Source: Neolentinus lepideus HHB14362 ss-1
Taxonomy: Eukaryota > Basidiomycota > Agaricomycetes > Gloeophyllales > Gloeophyllaceae
DNA length: 64,000 nucleotides
Assembly: GCA_001632425.1 (NCBI GenBank)
Contig: KV425552.1
Span: forward strand, 662,204 to 726,203
Direction of reading: 5' to 3'
Both the position numbers and the translations under genes were made by a program. Below the pieces are notes generated by a model. It ran no database searches. It had not been told where the DNA came from and saw only the letters and a list, made by a program, of their open reading frames with translations. This document shows, piece by piece, positions 37,701 to 48,452 of the stretch (the stretch's first letter is position 1; the number at the start of each line of letters is the position of its first letter).

Positions 37701-39859
37701 GGGCTTCGCCGCCTCAGCCGGTGGCGAGGACGGTTTGACATTGCTGAAAAATGACGTGGATGAGGAAGGTGGGAAACCAGAGACAGGCGCGGGCGCAGCG
37801 AAACCATTGACTACTGGCGCAGGGGTTGACGTGGCAGATGACGAGGGCCCGAAGATATTGGGCGGAGGCATCGGGGCAGTGGCAGGTGGGGGACCAAATA
37901 TATTAGGTGGAGGTGCGGGCGCACCGAACGCACTCGCCGGGGGCGCAGGGGTTTGTGCCGGTTTGGAGCTCCCGAACGCAGACGGGGTCGAAGCATTCGG
38001 CACAGCGCTCTCGAACACAGATCCCGATGACGTCTTGAAAACAGACGAAACACCAAACACCGACGTATTATTGCCGAACGCGTTCGGCGTAGGTTTCAGA
38101 GAGGAAAAAGCAGATGTGGCGGGCACAGGCGGGGGCATCGGTGTGGCGGAGGCGGTGCCATTAGCGTTACCGAAGATACTCGCCGATTGACTTGGCTGGT
38201 CAAGACCTGAGGTCGACGAGGACCCAAAGATAGAATTAGACACGGGTTTCTCCTGCTGAACTTCATGGCTCGCCGGCAAAGAATCGACGTCCTCGTCCAT
38301 ACCAGTGTCATCACCATCCACCGAGCCCGCCCCATCCGAGATACCATCAATAATATCCGGAAGGGTCAGGCTCCCCCTGATCGCCTCGATGTCCTCGATG
38401 GTGTCCTTCCCGAACAGTCGCTCCAGGATGCACGCCACCAGGTAGATCATCACCAGATTCCCCGAGTCGCGCAGCGTCGCTGCGAGCTGCCCGAACACGC
38501 CCATCGCCTCGCCGTCGACAACGAGCGCGGAGGTCTTCGTGATGGGCGAGCTCTTCGCCTGCACGATCAGCCGGAATTGCGTCGTGAGCTTGAAGACGGG
38601 GTGCGCCAGGATCTCAGGCGAGATGTCGTCGTGCCGCTCTCGCTGGTCACGAATGTGGATGAGACGGTGGTAGACACGCATTTCTAGCTCTGATGGGGAT
38701 TGGTACCGTTGGCGCTGGTCTTCGTAGAACTCTTTCAAACTTTGTAGCGCTGTAAAGGAGCGACGTTAGATGCAGTAAAACTCGCTTACACGTCAACTTA
38801 CTATTCATGAGCTGTTGCTCTTCCAGCGCGATAGAGAAATCTGACTTCTCTCGCATAAAGTGCAAGGCGAGGATGTGATACCGTGCACAGCGATCATGAC
38901 ATTCGATCGCCAACGGACCAGTCTCGTGCTGCATTGTAAAGTCCGTACGCACCGCACGAGATCGGTCTCGGATGAATGTATGTGTGGCTTCGAACCCGCC
39001 CTCGGGCAGGAGTTTGTGGAACAGATAATCCAGAGTTCTCTGCGAATACATTAAACATCACAAGCGCGGGCTAATAGGTGAGAAAGATGCGCACTTTGAG
39101 GACGCGTGGGGGTCGCAGGTCGGACGGGATGGTCTTGTCACCAGCTGCGCGCTCGTACGCCTTGACGGCGCGCCTATGGTCTACGCGACGCGTACCCGGA
39201 ATCTTCGCGGTATCAGCGTCACATCTGTAAAATGCAAGATGAACCAGGAAATAAGCAGTCTGGTACGCACCGTTTCCCATTTGTCCAGGTTGTTCTCCCG
39301 CTCACGTCGATATCGCTCGAACCGGGGACACATATCCAAGCACGTCCCAACCATCGTAATCGCTTCATCCAGCCGTTTGGGCACAGAGGGATCGTCCATC
39401 TTTCCTTCCGCAATGGCCTTCTTTCTCTCCACCTCCCGAACCTTCACCAACTGCACGACAAAACAAAGCGGAATTAGCTCTCTAGCTCCAAAGAGGAAGG
39501 AAACGTACCTCTTGGTAGAATTTCTCTCGATCCTCCGCCGTCTCAAGAACTGGCTCTTCAGGGTACTGCAGCTCGTCCTCGTCGTCCTCCGTACCCGTGG
39601 CTCCGCTCTCCTCTCCACTTTTCACCGACTCGTTAAAGAGAGCCGTTCTGTTGCGCGACTTCCTGCCATCGAGTACCCCTCTCTCTCCTCTGTGTCCGCC
39701 TCTCGTCCGCCTGTCGCTCGTGTGGTGACTCGAACCCGCCTCGCTCTCAGTTGTGGCTAGATGGCCTGCAACCCAGTGTTTGTTTCGTGACTGTGGCTTT
39801 CGTGAGACACCGTTGGTTTTGAAGGGCTTGGAGCCGCGCGGCCGTGTAGGCTCCATCAT
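34799..39859 (-). CDS. SAC3: SAC3/GANP nuclear mRNA-export factor (TREX-2 scaffold) with FG repeats
   Basis: Thirteen exons: 39859-39509, 39450-39271, 39202-39095, 39039-38802, 38749-37476, 37424-37217, 37165-36522, 36468-36161, 36111-35967, 35913-35760, 35702-35625, 35572-35434 and 35378-34799; 4407 nt, 1468 residues. The SAC3/GANP core is clear: GTCLDMCPRFERYRRE, IPGTRRVDHRRAVKAYERAAG, LPSD-like PSDLRPPRVLK, FIRDRSRAVRTDFTMQ, HDRCARYHILALH. After it comes a Pro/Ser/Ala region with about ten FG dipeptides (IFG, AFG, LFG) in exon 5, then a helical C-terminal region. Sac3 scaffolds Thp1, Sem1, Sus1 and Cdc31 at the nuclear pore and couples SAGA-linked transcription to export. The acceptor at 39203 was chosen because the nearer TTTTACAG gives a stop. 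The start is the first of two tandem ATGs. Confidence 0.93.
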
Positions 39860-41089
39860 CACTTTAGGACACGAGTCCTGTGGAAGAGAGGGCGTTGACG
39901 GTGCCCGGGGATGAGGATGGTGTTCAGTGTAGTGGCCACTTGGATGAGAACAAGAGATATGTGACAGTTGAGTCACAAGTGACACAACCGCTAACCACGT
40001 GGCTCATAGCCACCAGCCCTGAGTCGAATCTGCCGCGAACGTTGCGCTCGGACATCTTGGTTGTATTCTGTGTTGTTTGGCTCTTCACAATCTGACCTTG
40101 CACTGTCACGATGCTGCAAAAAACAAAATAACTGGCACTCAGTACGACTTGAAAAGATCCGCGTTTAATATAGCATACCGCGGCTAGTACGAACGGAACT
40201 GAAGCGCTAATTCAAGCTGGCACATCAAATTCTCTCGTCAGTTGGCGGAGTTGCGGATGCACGGCATGCACCTTCCACACATCGGGAAGTATAGGAACAT
40301 TTTTATATGATTGTATACATGCATGTAGATATTTTTGCCAAAGTCCGGGGTGAATATGAAGCTTGATTGGCTTTCTACAGTGCAGTAAAGTGAAATACCC
40401 TGTCATGGCTTTCAAAATACCGGAAGTGTGCTGCTCACCCTGGGATTTTTTTAACAATTATCTAGACATACTCTCATGTCCTCATGAGCACAACAGGTTC
40501 ATACATGAAAGCACAGGACCTCTGCAGGCTGAAAGGTGTAGAAATCGGGCACCCTCACACAGCAATTGTTTCTAGCAAGTTCTTTCATTCTCAGAATTTT
40601 CTTTGATATAATAAAAAAAATGTGTACAAATTTCTACCTATGTACAGGCACTGTGGAGGCCGCTACAGAATTTTCTATTCGGGAGGCCGTTTTGCGTGCG
40701 AAAAGCCGCGCCGCGCCTTACGTTCCAAAAACAGCAGTAAGCGGACATTTCTTGACCAAGAAATGTCGACGTGCTAGCATAATGGCTTCGCGCTTCCGAT
40801 GCGAGGGTTCTGTTGTAGCAGCACCAGTGACTTTTCAGAGGGATGAACAAACTTTGGACATGTTACACTAGGCACATATACCAGGCTCCTAGAACCAATA
40901 TGCGAATGACATAAATATTGCCATCAAATTTACAGCCACACACGCGTCGGAGTCTCTACCATCGTCTTTGCTCTCGACTTCTGCTTCTGTGGTGGCCGAC
41001 ATCTCTCTCACATACCAGTTTCTGCGCCTGTGCGTAAACTCGTAAATCGCAGAAAAGCTTTTGGGGCTTCTGAACTCAGTATCATCGTC
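39860..41089. other. divergent intergenic region between SAC3 and RRP42
   Basis: About 1.2 kb containing both promoters. AT-rich around 40570-40630. No supported gene. Confidence 0.4.
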
Positions 41090-42254
41090 ATGGCGTCCAT
41101 ATCCCTTTCAAAATCCGAAAAATCCTACATCCAAACCTCACTCACGTCCACTCCCCCTATACGGGGAGACGGTCGCTCACTCTTAGACTACCGACCCATT
41201 GCACTGGAGATAGGGGTTGTACCGCTTGCAAACGGCAGCGTGCGTCTAAACATCGGCAAGTCGACTCACGAAGGCGCAGGTGGGACAGAAGTTTTGGCAG
41301 CAGTGAAGCTCGAGGTCGAAGATGTGGTGAATGGTGATGGGGTAGACGGAGGGCGGGTTGTTTGCTCGGTTTCATGGTCAGTAAGTAGTCTATATGCAAC
41401 GTTACGGTTTTCCTCGTAGACGAATATCTCAAGATAGTTCTCCCGCTGCATATCCCCACCTTTCGTCCAACGCGCTAGACGATCTCTCGTACGACATGAC
41501 GACCGTGCTAAATCAGACGCTGGCGCATCCCTCTTTGCGCCCGTCTAACCTCGGCATTCTGCCCAAGAAAAAATCCTGGGGGCTTCACCTCGATCTCATT
41601 GTACTAGCAGACTCGGGCAACGTCTTTGATGCGCTATTTATGGCTGCAAGAGCGGCACTGTGGGATACGAAAGTGCCTGTCACGAGGGTTGTGGAATATC
41701 AAGCTAAGAAAGGAGGTGCCGTGCGGCAGGATGATATGGACGTCGAGCAGGAGAGCGGGTTAGATACGAGACAGGTATCGAGAGCTGTTGATTTTGAGTT
41801 ACCGGATTACTGGGACGAGGGCGAGACGTTGGCCGGTCAAGATCGGTGGCCAGTGTGCGTTACATTGAACATCGTGAGTGACAAAGTTTAAGTCTGGATG
41901 CCGAGTAGATTAAGCGGAAGGCCTAGGTATCTCCCATCTACTACCTCGATGCGACACTTCAAGAAGAAGCCTCGACACCTCTTCGACTTCTACTTGCCTT
42001 GTCATTTCCAAAGACGGAAGCGCCGACACTAAAAGCCTCCCGTTTGTTAGGACCAGGTGAAGTCGAGCTGTCTCAGATAAAAGCGTTAGTCCAGGTGCGT
42101 TATCCTGATTCAGTTGCACAGCGAATGGTCTAAATCATGTACACAGGACGGCGAGAAGCATGCGGGAGAGCTTTTCGCGGCATTAGAAGCGAAATTGAGG
42201 GAGGAGGATGTGAGACGTAATCAGAAAGCGAGAGATAGATTCATACTTCGGTGA
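41090..42254 (+). CDS. RRP42: RNA exosome core subunit Rrp42 (RNase PH fold)
   Basis: Four exons: 41090-41376, 41438-41873, 41927-42094 and 42147-42254; 999 nt, 332 residues. Features of the RNase PH-like ring subunits: SEKSYIQTSL, RGDGRSLLDYRPI, TEVLAAVKLEVEDV, then after the first intron CSPAAYPHLSS, WGLHLDLIVLADSGNVFDALFMAARAAL split over one exon, and VCVTLNI/VSPIYYLDATLQEE. This residue pattern fits Rrp42 better than Rrp43 or Rrp45. It acts in the six-subunit ring of the nuclear and cytoplasmic exosome and is non-catalytic in eukaryotes. Introns are 52-61 nt. The first donor is GTCAGT. Divergent from SAC3, another mRNA-metabolism gene. Confidence 0.9.
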
Positions 42255-42617
42255 AGCATTAGTTCATCTGGAAGACAAATACACGACGGTTCTTGTAGTA
42301 TCAATACGGGTGAGAGATAAAGGCGAGCCCCGATTGTGGACATCAGGGAGACCAGGTACGCTAAACAGGTGCATGACCAGTTCCCTCGGACCTTCCTGCA
42401 GCGTAATTGGACACTACAAGTAGGTAGGCGGGTTGTCGGCGATCAGTGCTCCAGCGCCATTTCGATTCGGATGAATTTCGGATAAAGACGTCGTCCCGGA
42501 CCGCCTCCTTCAGTTCTCCTCACTCCTGACCACTTCAAAACAGATATAAGAGACTTGACATGGGAAGGCAGGATATTGGCTTTGTCTGCTTACTGTCTGC
42601 TTACCACTTTGATCGAC
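42255..42617. other. intergenic, promoter side of the GH5 gene
   Basis: 363 bp; AGATATAAGAG near 42541 is a weak TATA-like site about 75 bp before the GH5 start. Confidence 0.3.
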
Positions 42618-44313
42618 ATGGCGTACATCAAGGTCTCTGGGACGAAACTGGTGGACGGGAATAACAAGGAGACCATTCTCCGTGGCGCAGGCTTGGGAGG
42701 ATGGATGAAGTGAGTGTCGAGAGGGATGTTACATATGCATCGTGCTTACCTGTTTCAGCATGGAGAACTTCATTACTGGTTAGAGGGTATTATCCGTTGG
42801 GGACCGCCCCTGACCCCTTGAACAGGATACCCCGGCTGCGAATTCCAGATTCGTGAGGCCCTGGCGGAGGTTGTGGGGAAACAGAAGTCGAAATTCTTCT
42901 TTGACAGGGTCAGTTCATTAATTACATCCGACGAATATCATATGCTAATGCCGTTTTGAAGTTCCTCGAATACTTCTTCCAGGAAGACGACGCAAAGTTC
43001 TTCAAGAGCCTCGGCCTGAACTGTATACGAATTGCATTCAACTATAGGCACTTTGAGGGTCAGTTCCCAAGCCTTCGAGCCGTCACTCACTAGTTCTGAT
43101 ACCATATTCTTGGAGATGACATGAACCCACGAGTCCTCAAGACGGAGGGCTTCAAGCACCTGGATCGCGTGATTGATCTATGCTCAAAGCACGGCATCTA
43201 CACTATCCTCGACCTACACACCGCACCCGGAGGGCAGAACACTGATTGGCACTCCGACGCCGGGACGCACATCGCCAATTTCTGGAAGCACAAGGACTTC
43301 CAAGACCGCGTCGTCTGGCTCTGGGGTGAGCTTGCGAAGCACTACGTCGGGAACAGCTGGATCGCGGGCTACAACCCACTCAACGAGCCTACCGACCCCA
43401 CGCAGACAACCCTCATCCACTTCTACAACCGCATCTACAAGGCAATCCGCGACATCGACCCGCACCACGCGATCTTCCTCGACGGCAACACCTTTGCTTC
43501 GGATTTCTCGCACTTCGGCGACGCGTGCAAGGGCTGGGAGAATACCGCATACGCGATCCACGACTACTCTGTCTTTGGCTTTCCCGCATCGCCCGAGGCG
43601 TACGTGAGCAGTGACACGCAGCGGCATAGGCTGAGAAGGAGTTACGAGAAGAAGCGCGAGTGGATGGACCAGCACGGGCTCTGCGTCTGGAACGGCGAGT
43701 GGGGTCCTGTGTACGCCCGGAAGGAGTACGAGGGTGAGGCGATGGACGAGATCAATAAGCAACGGTATCAAGTCCTAAAGGACCAGCTTGACATCTACAA
43801 CAAGGTAACTTGTTGATTTTGTTAGTGGATCGTCAATGCTAACTAAAGCGATTAATACAGGACCGCCTGAGTTGGTCAATCTGGCTGTACAAAGATATCG
43901 GATTCCAGGGCATGGTCTATGTCTCACAGGAGACGCCCTACATGACGCTGTTCAAGGACTTCCTCGCCAAGAAGCGCCGGCTTGCGATCGATGCATGGGG
44001 CGTTGACGACTCGGCCGTGCGCCACCTCTACCAGCCGCTCATTAATCACATCAAGAAGGAAGTCAGACCTGAGCATCAGAACCTTTACCCATTTCCCGTG
44101 TGGAAGCTCGAAGACCGAGTCGGCCGGCTGACCCGGTGCATCCTCGTTGCAGAATACCTGGTGGCGGAGTGGGCGGAGCACTTCCGGGGTATGGACGAGA
44201 CGCAGCTGGACAAAATTGCCAAGAGCTTTGCATTTGAGAATTGCTTACAGCGTGAAGGGCTGAACAAGGTACTGACCGAGAACGCTAGTCTGGTGAAAGA
44301 GGCACAAACGTAA
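42618..44313 (+). CDS. glycoside hydrolase family 5, no signal peptide
   Basis: Six exons: 42618-42709, 42759-42778, 42826-42908, 42962-43058, 43116-43804 and 43861-44313; 1434 nt, 477 residues. GH5 TIM-barrel landmarks: ILRGAGLGGWMN start, CIRIAFNYRHF, YTILDLHTAPGGQN, the acid/base motif in YNPLNEPT, IHDYS, and the nucleophile in WNGEWGP, then SIWLYKDIGFQGMVY. The architecture resembles exo-beta-1,3-glucanase-like GH5 enzymes. The N-terminus (MAYIKVSGTK) is not a signal peptide, so it is predicted to be intracellular or exported unconventionally. This could mean a glucosylceramidase-like or glucan-turnover role; the substrate is undetermined. A 20-nt second exon is required for the N-M-E-N-F-I-T-G join. 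Confidence 0.9.
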
Positions 44314-47300
44314 AAGCGGGATCGGTGGAGATTTGCGTACTTCACTCGTGTGGTCCCCTTTACTGTATTTGTACGTGGACTATCCTCTGTGGTATTATCA
44401 AGGTTACGATTCAAGATCCAAACACACCACAAGGTGCACATCAATCTGAGTCTTGCCTGCAAATGAAGGTTCCGAAGGAACGGCAGAGATGACGAGTGAC
44501 ACTTTCTACATGCAAGGCGTAAAAGGTCCAGCAAAGTGGATGGTTCGCTAGCTTCAGAACCAGCATGCAGGATTAGCGACTTCCCATCAAAGTCGCGTCC
44601 CACGCAAACCCTGCCGTGCGGATTGCTATCCCACCAGCAGCCGCAAAAGCCCGAGAACCCCGACAAAGAAGACGGACTGTCGCGGGTTGATCCTTGCGTC
44701 TCTAAGAACGCGCCAGCCAAGCAGAAAACATACCGATAAGTGCCACATCGGCGTCATACAATGACGTATGCAGTCGTCCAGAGCAAAACTTGTAGGACAG
44801 GGCCTGTTCTCTTATGCCAATGGTATTCTGCCAGAGCAGCAAACGTAGAATTATACCGTGAGAAGGGCATGAGTGGTACCTGGAAAAAATGCCCAGACCA
44901 AAATACCAGGGCTTAATTTTACAGACGAGAGAGCGCGCAAAGAGGACAATTGTCCAGGTTCGACGAGGGCAAGGCATCTTGAACAAGAAGACTACGAGGA
45001 ATCCAGAGATCGTGTGGTCGAACGGCCGCTGGTCGACGGAATGTGATATTAGCTTTCTAACCTGTGCTGAGCGCAGCACTCCGTAACTCCATTAGTTTTC
45101 AAGCTGTGTGATCACTGTTCCTCCGACCGAGGCGGATCGATGAGAGAACTAGCGGCCTGTGGCAACGGTGGTGCAGAATATATATCATGTCAGAGGTGAA
45201 ACACGGAAGCCCAAACTCCGTTGTTTTCTGGACTTTCGCTTTGAAATGGCTTGTCCTCGACGAGCCAGATAGCCTTTCAGGTACATTGAGAACCAGGCAC
45301 TCTTGGTCGAACCGAAGAGCATCTTGAGCTCGTGTGGATGTAGCCGCAGGCGTCTTCAGCTGTTAAAACCTACTGCAAGGCCTAGTGTCATAAAGTCCAC
45401 TTACATTACAGTCCTCTGCTGCCCTCACATTGCGGGGCTGCGATGGAGAGACGGTAGGGTGCTGCCGTTGCCACTGTAATGCTGGCGGGGAGTAGACGAA
45501 GGCTCGTGGGATTGGTCTCTTCCATCTTTCGTGCTCTGCGCCTTGAAAAAATTATCTGCGATCTATCCGGAGACGCGATTAGATTCTTCCGGACAGCTGA
45601 CGGCTACTAGGGCTATGTGGGTCGCACAGGCGCGGTGGCTATCCAGTGAAAACTTCTGAGTTTTAGGATAAGATTGTTGGCTATTCGGGACGAAGGGCAT
45701 CATCACGATGAGGTGCTAGGGTGTCGCATGAACTAATAGAAGTTGCGCTGAGCAAGCACGTACGCTGTCCACAGCCATCGGCCGCCGTGCCAGCGCGTTT
45801 GGAGTTGCGTAGGGCCCGATTGCGAGTGTCTGCGTGGCCGTTCAGAGGTTCTAACGGTGGAGAGAAAAAGCCGTCGACTGCGCCAACGCTAAGCACCGGA
45901 GTAGCGCAGATTTGTGCAGCTTAATTCGCGTGCCCGAGAACGCGCGGTCTTGAACCTCCCATTCGGCGAGCTGAGGGCACAGAGAGCCGACTTGTCGGTA
46001 GTCAAAGAGCACATCCCATTGGTACAGTCCCTCATGGTACTGTAGAAGTTCATTGTGGATGGATCGAGGGTTGCGGTGGCAAGACTCTCGCCCCAGTTAC
46101 TGAGTTTGCCCTCCAGGAGCTAGAGCCAAAAGTGAGCCGCGGCGTGTTCTCGATATGGGGGACGCGAATGTAACTTTAGTGAGTATCGTCGTCAAGCACA
46201 GAGGTGACGAAAACAGCAGCGTGGGTTCGAAGTAAGACTTGTCCGGATGAATCGAGCCAGTGCGGTGGCAAGACCACCCGTATCTTCGAGTCGGTTATCC
46301 TTGGGTCAGCAATAGCGTGGGTGGGGAATGAAATGAATGTCATCGTGACTAACAACGTGAATTGTCTTAGCGTCTCCGGGTAAGAAGATGCGCTTTTGCA
46401 CTCGTCCATTAAGATCTAATCACTCTTCACTCGGACAGTCGCCCCTCCCGAACGTCCTGACCGAGCTAGTAGGTCCCACTCTGGTGGCTTGCTGAATAAG
46501 CGGCGCATTGCCGCCGCTAGGCAAAACATTCAAATGGTCTGGAAAACCCAAGGTCTACAGCACCCGCACGATACCTAAACAAAATAAATGAGGAACGGCT
46601 GAAAACCGAGAAAGACAGACTGCGGAAGCATCGGCAATCGTGTGTACGTCAGTAAGCAGTTGAAAACATGACGAGAGGTACCTGTCGCTGCGTCTCCCAG
46701 AAAATGTATCCCAGAAAAGCATGCAGTAGCTGAAGATGAAGTTCCGTATATTGTCGGCCGACAATACTACATTTTGAAATTTGGAGCATGGCAACGCTGC
46801 TGCATGAAAGTAGGCTAGTCGCTGAACACGTAGAATTTCAATTGTGTGGAATGAGTTAGACGGAAATTGACAATTTAACCGTAAAAATAGGTTCGAATTT
46901 CGTTCTTTACTCATGAGAGTATGAACTGGTCTGGGAATAGGCGATCCAGAGCCTTGGGACATGAATACGGACTCTGTCATGGCCAGATCTATGAGATTAA
47001 GACTCCAACCACGTAGTGCAAGATCAGTCCGACAATCCGTACTGTGGCGAGGGCAGAAGCCGAGAGAACAGAGAAGAACGAACTTACGTTCAATGAGGAA
47101 CGGCATAGTAAGAGTTCAGTATACGTCCATGATGCTCACCGATCGGAACGTGTTAGGAGAAGCGATCATATGCGCACTCCAGAGCCATTTGGAGAACGGA
47201 AATCGTCGAGGAAGCGACGATACGTACATACGGGACCTAGATATCGCCATTCTTCGCACGGCAAGGAAGGTAAGGCGGATGTCCAGACATACAGTCGATG

Positions 47301-48452
47301 TTCCAGGCAATACAGCTCATTTACCGCAGATTGACGGCCACTATCATGTGCGCTGGGCCAATAATACGACCTGAACGAGGAGGCAAGCATGTTGATTATC
47401 TGATGCGAAGGAGGTTGCGTCAATCGTGATATGACGCGGCAGCAGGCACGGCGGGCTACCTTTGGGCCTTCTTCACGACATCGAGTCCAAGAAGGGAATG
47501 CTACTAGGAACACACGAGGGCGCCGAGACACACAGGGTCATTCATTCTTAGTCGATCCATAAGCTCGCGAGACAAGATTGTCTGGCCACTAATACGTGGT
47601 GCATTTTTACTCCTTCTGTGCTCAAATTTCGAGACCACATTGACAACGGCAGCCGGAAGTAATGGCACCAACTGTGGCGAAGAGTTTGAAGCGAATATTG
47701 TGAATGGATGCCCTCCTATCAACAAAGGACCGGGGAGACGGAAAACTCTATCAGTCTCGATGTGGGTTAGTGGACCGCGTCGCGGCAGAACCACGCTGCT
47801 ATTTAACCCATAAGGACGTACTGCGCGGACACGGAGCTATGTACACGAGAACGTCACTCGTAGATCGCTGTCGGCAGTCAGAGAATATGAATGGCGGTTG
47901 GGCAAAGGAGAAGCCCCAGAAGTGAAAATGAAGGTCGGAAAGGGCAGCGCCGACGATGGTGGAACTCTGGATATGCATGCTGTGGCACGAGACGGACGCG
48001 GAACGTTGATCCTCGTTTCCTCGTTGATCCTGTACCTACAAAATTTACTCGAACATTCGGACAAGCAGAAGCCGACTATGCAACGCCGATAGTGTGAGTC
48101 CCGAGCGCGATACGGAAGCGTAAGTCGCCCTGCTCAGATACGTGGGAACGGGGCACAGGAAGGCCCGATAATTTACGTTTTTGATGGTTTGATGCTCTTC
48201 AGTATGTGGCTGCCATCCAGACTTCTTTGCATCCAGATTCACGCAAAACAGATCTTCTCGCCTCATCCAGGTCATAAACTCCTTGTCCACTACTGTTCCC
48301 GGGAGTATCTGATTTTTTTTCCTTTACGGTGTGAGACTGGCAAAAGAAGTCTGTCAGGTGGGATCGACCGTGAAGATATGAAGCAACACATATATAGCCC
48401 TACCCAGCGACCAGGGTCGAAAGCCTAGTCCCAGTTCACCCTCGACGTTCCA
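44314..48452. other. gene-poor stretch
   Basis: About 4.1 kb. The longest ORF (46555-47106, minus, 183 codons) shows no domain, bias or splice context, and I rejected it. A short hairpin GCGGCG…CGCCGC lies near 46501-46517. No gene I can support. Confidence 0.35.
48391..48397 (+). promoter_or_regulatory. TATA box of the P450 gene
   Basis: TATATAG 62 bp before the ATG at 48453, in correct orientation. Confidence 0.4.

Noticed and set aside
37501..38190. 229-codon Gly/Asp/Val-rich frame on the + strand
   Set aside because: Exact reverse of the SAC3 FG/Pro-rich exon; composition is a by-product of that exon.
39203..39226. TTTTACAG as acceptor for SAC3 intron 2
   Set aside because: It would put ATG TGA directly in frame; the acceptor at 39203 gives the conserved IPGTRRVDH.
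43214..43771. 185-codon frame on the minus strand
   Set aside because: Antisense of the main GH5 exon; no independent support.
46555..47106. 183-codon frame on the minus strand in the 44-48 kb gap
   Set aside because: No recognisable domain, Cys/Phe-rich random-looking composition, no neighbouring exons or promoter that make sense.
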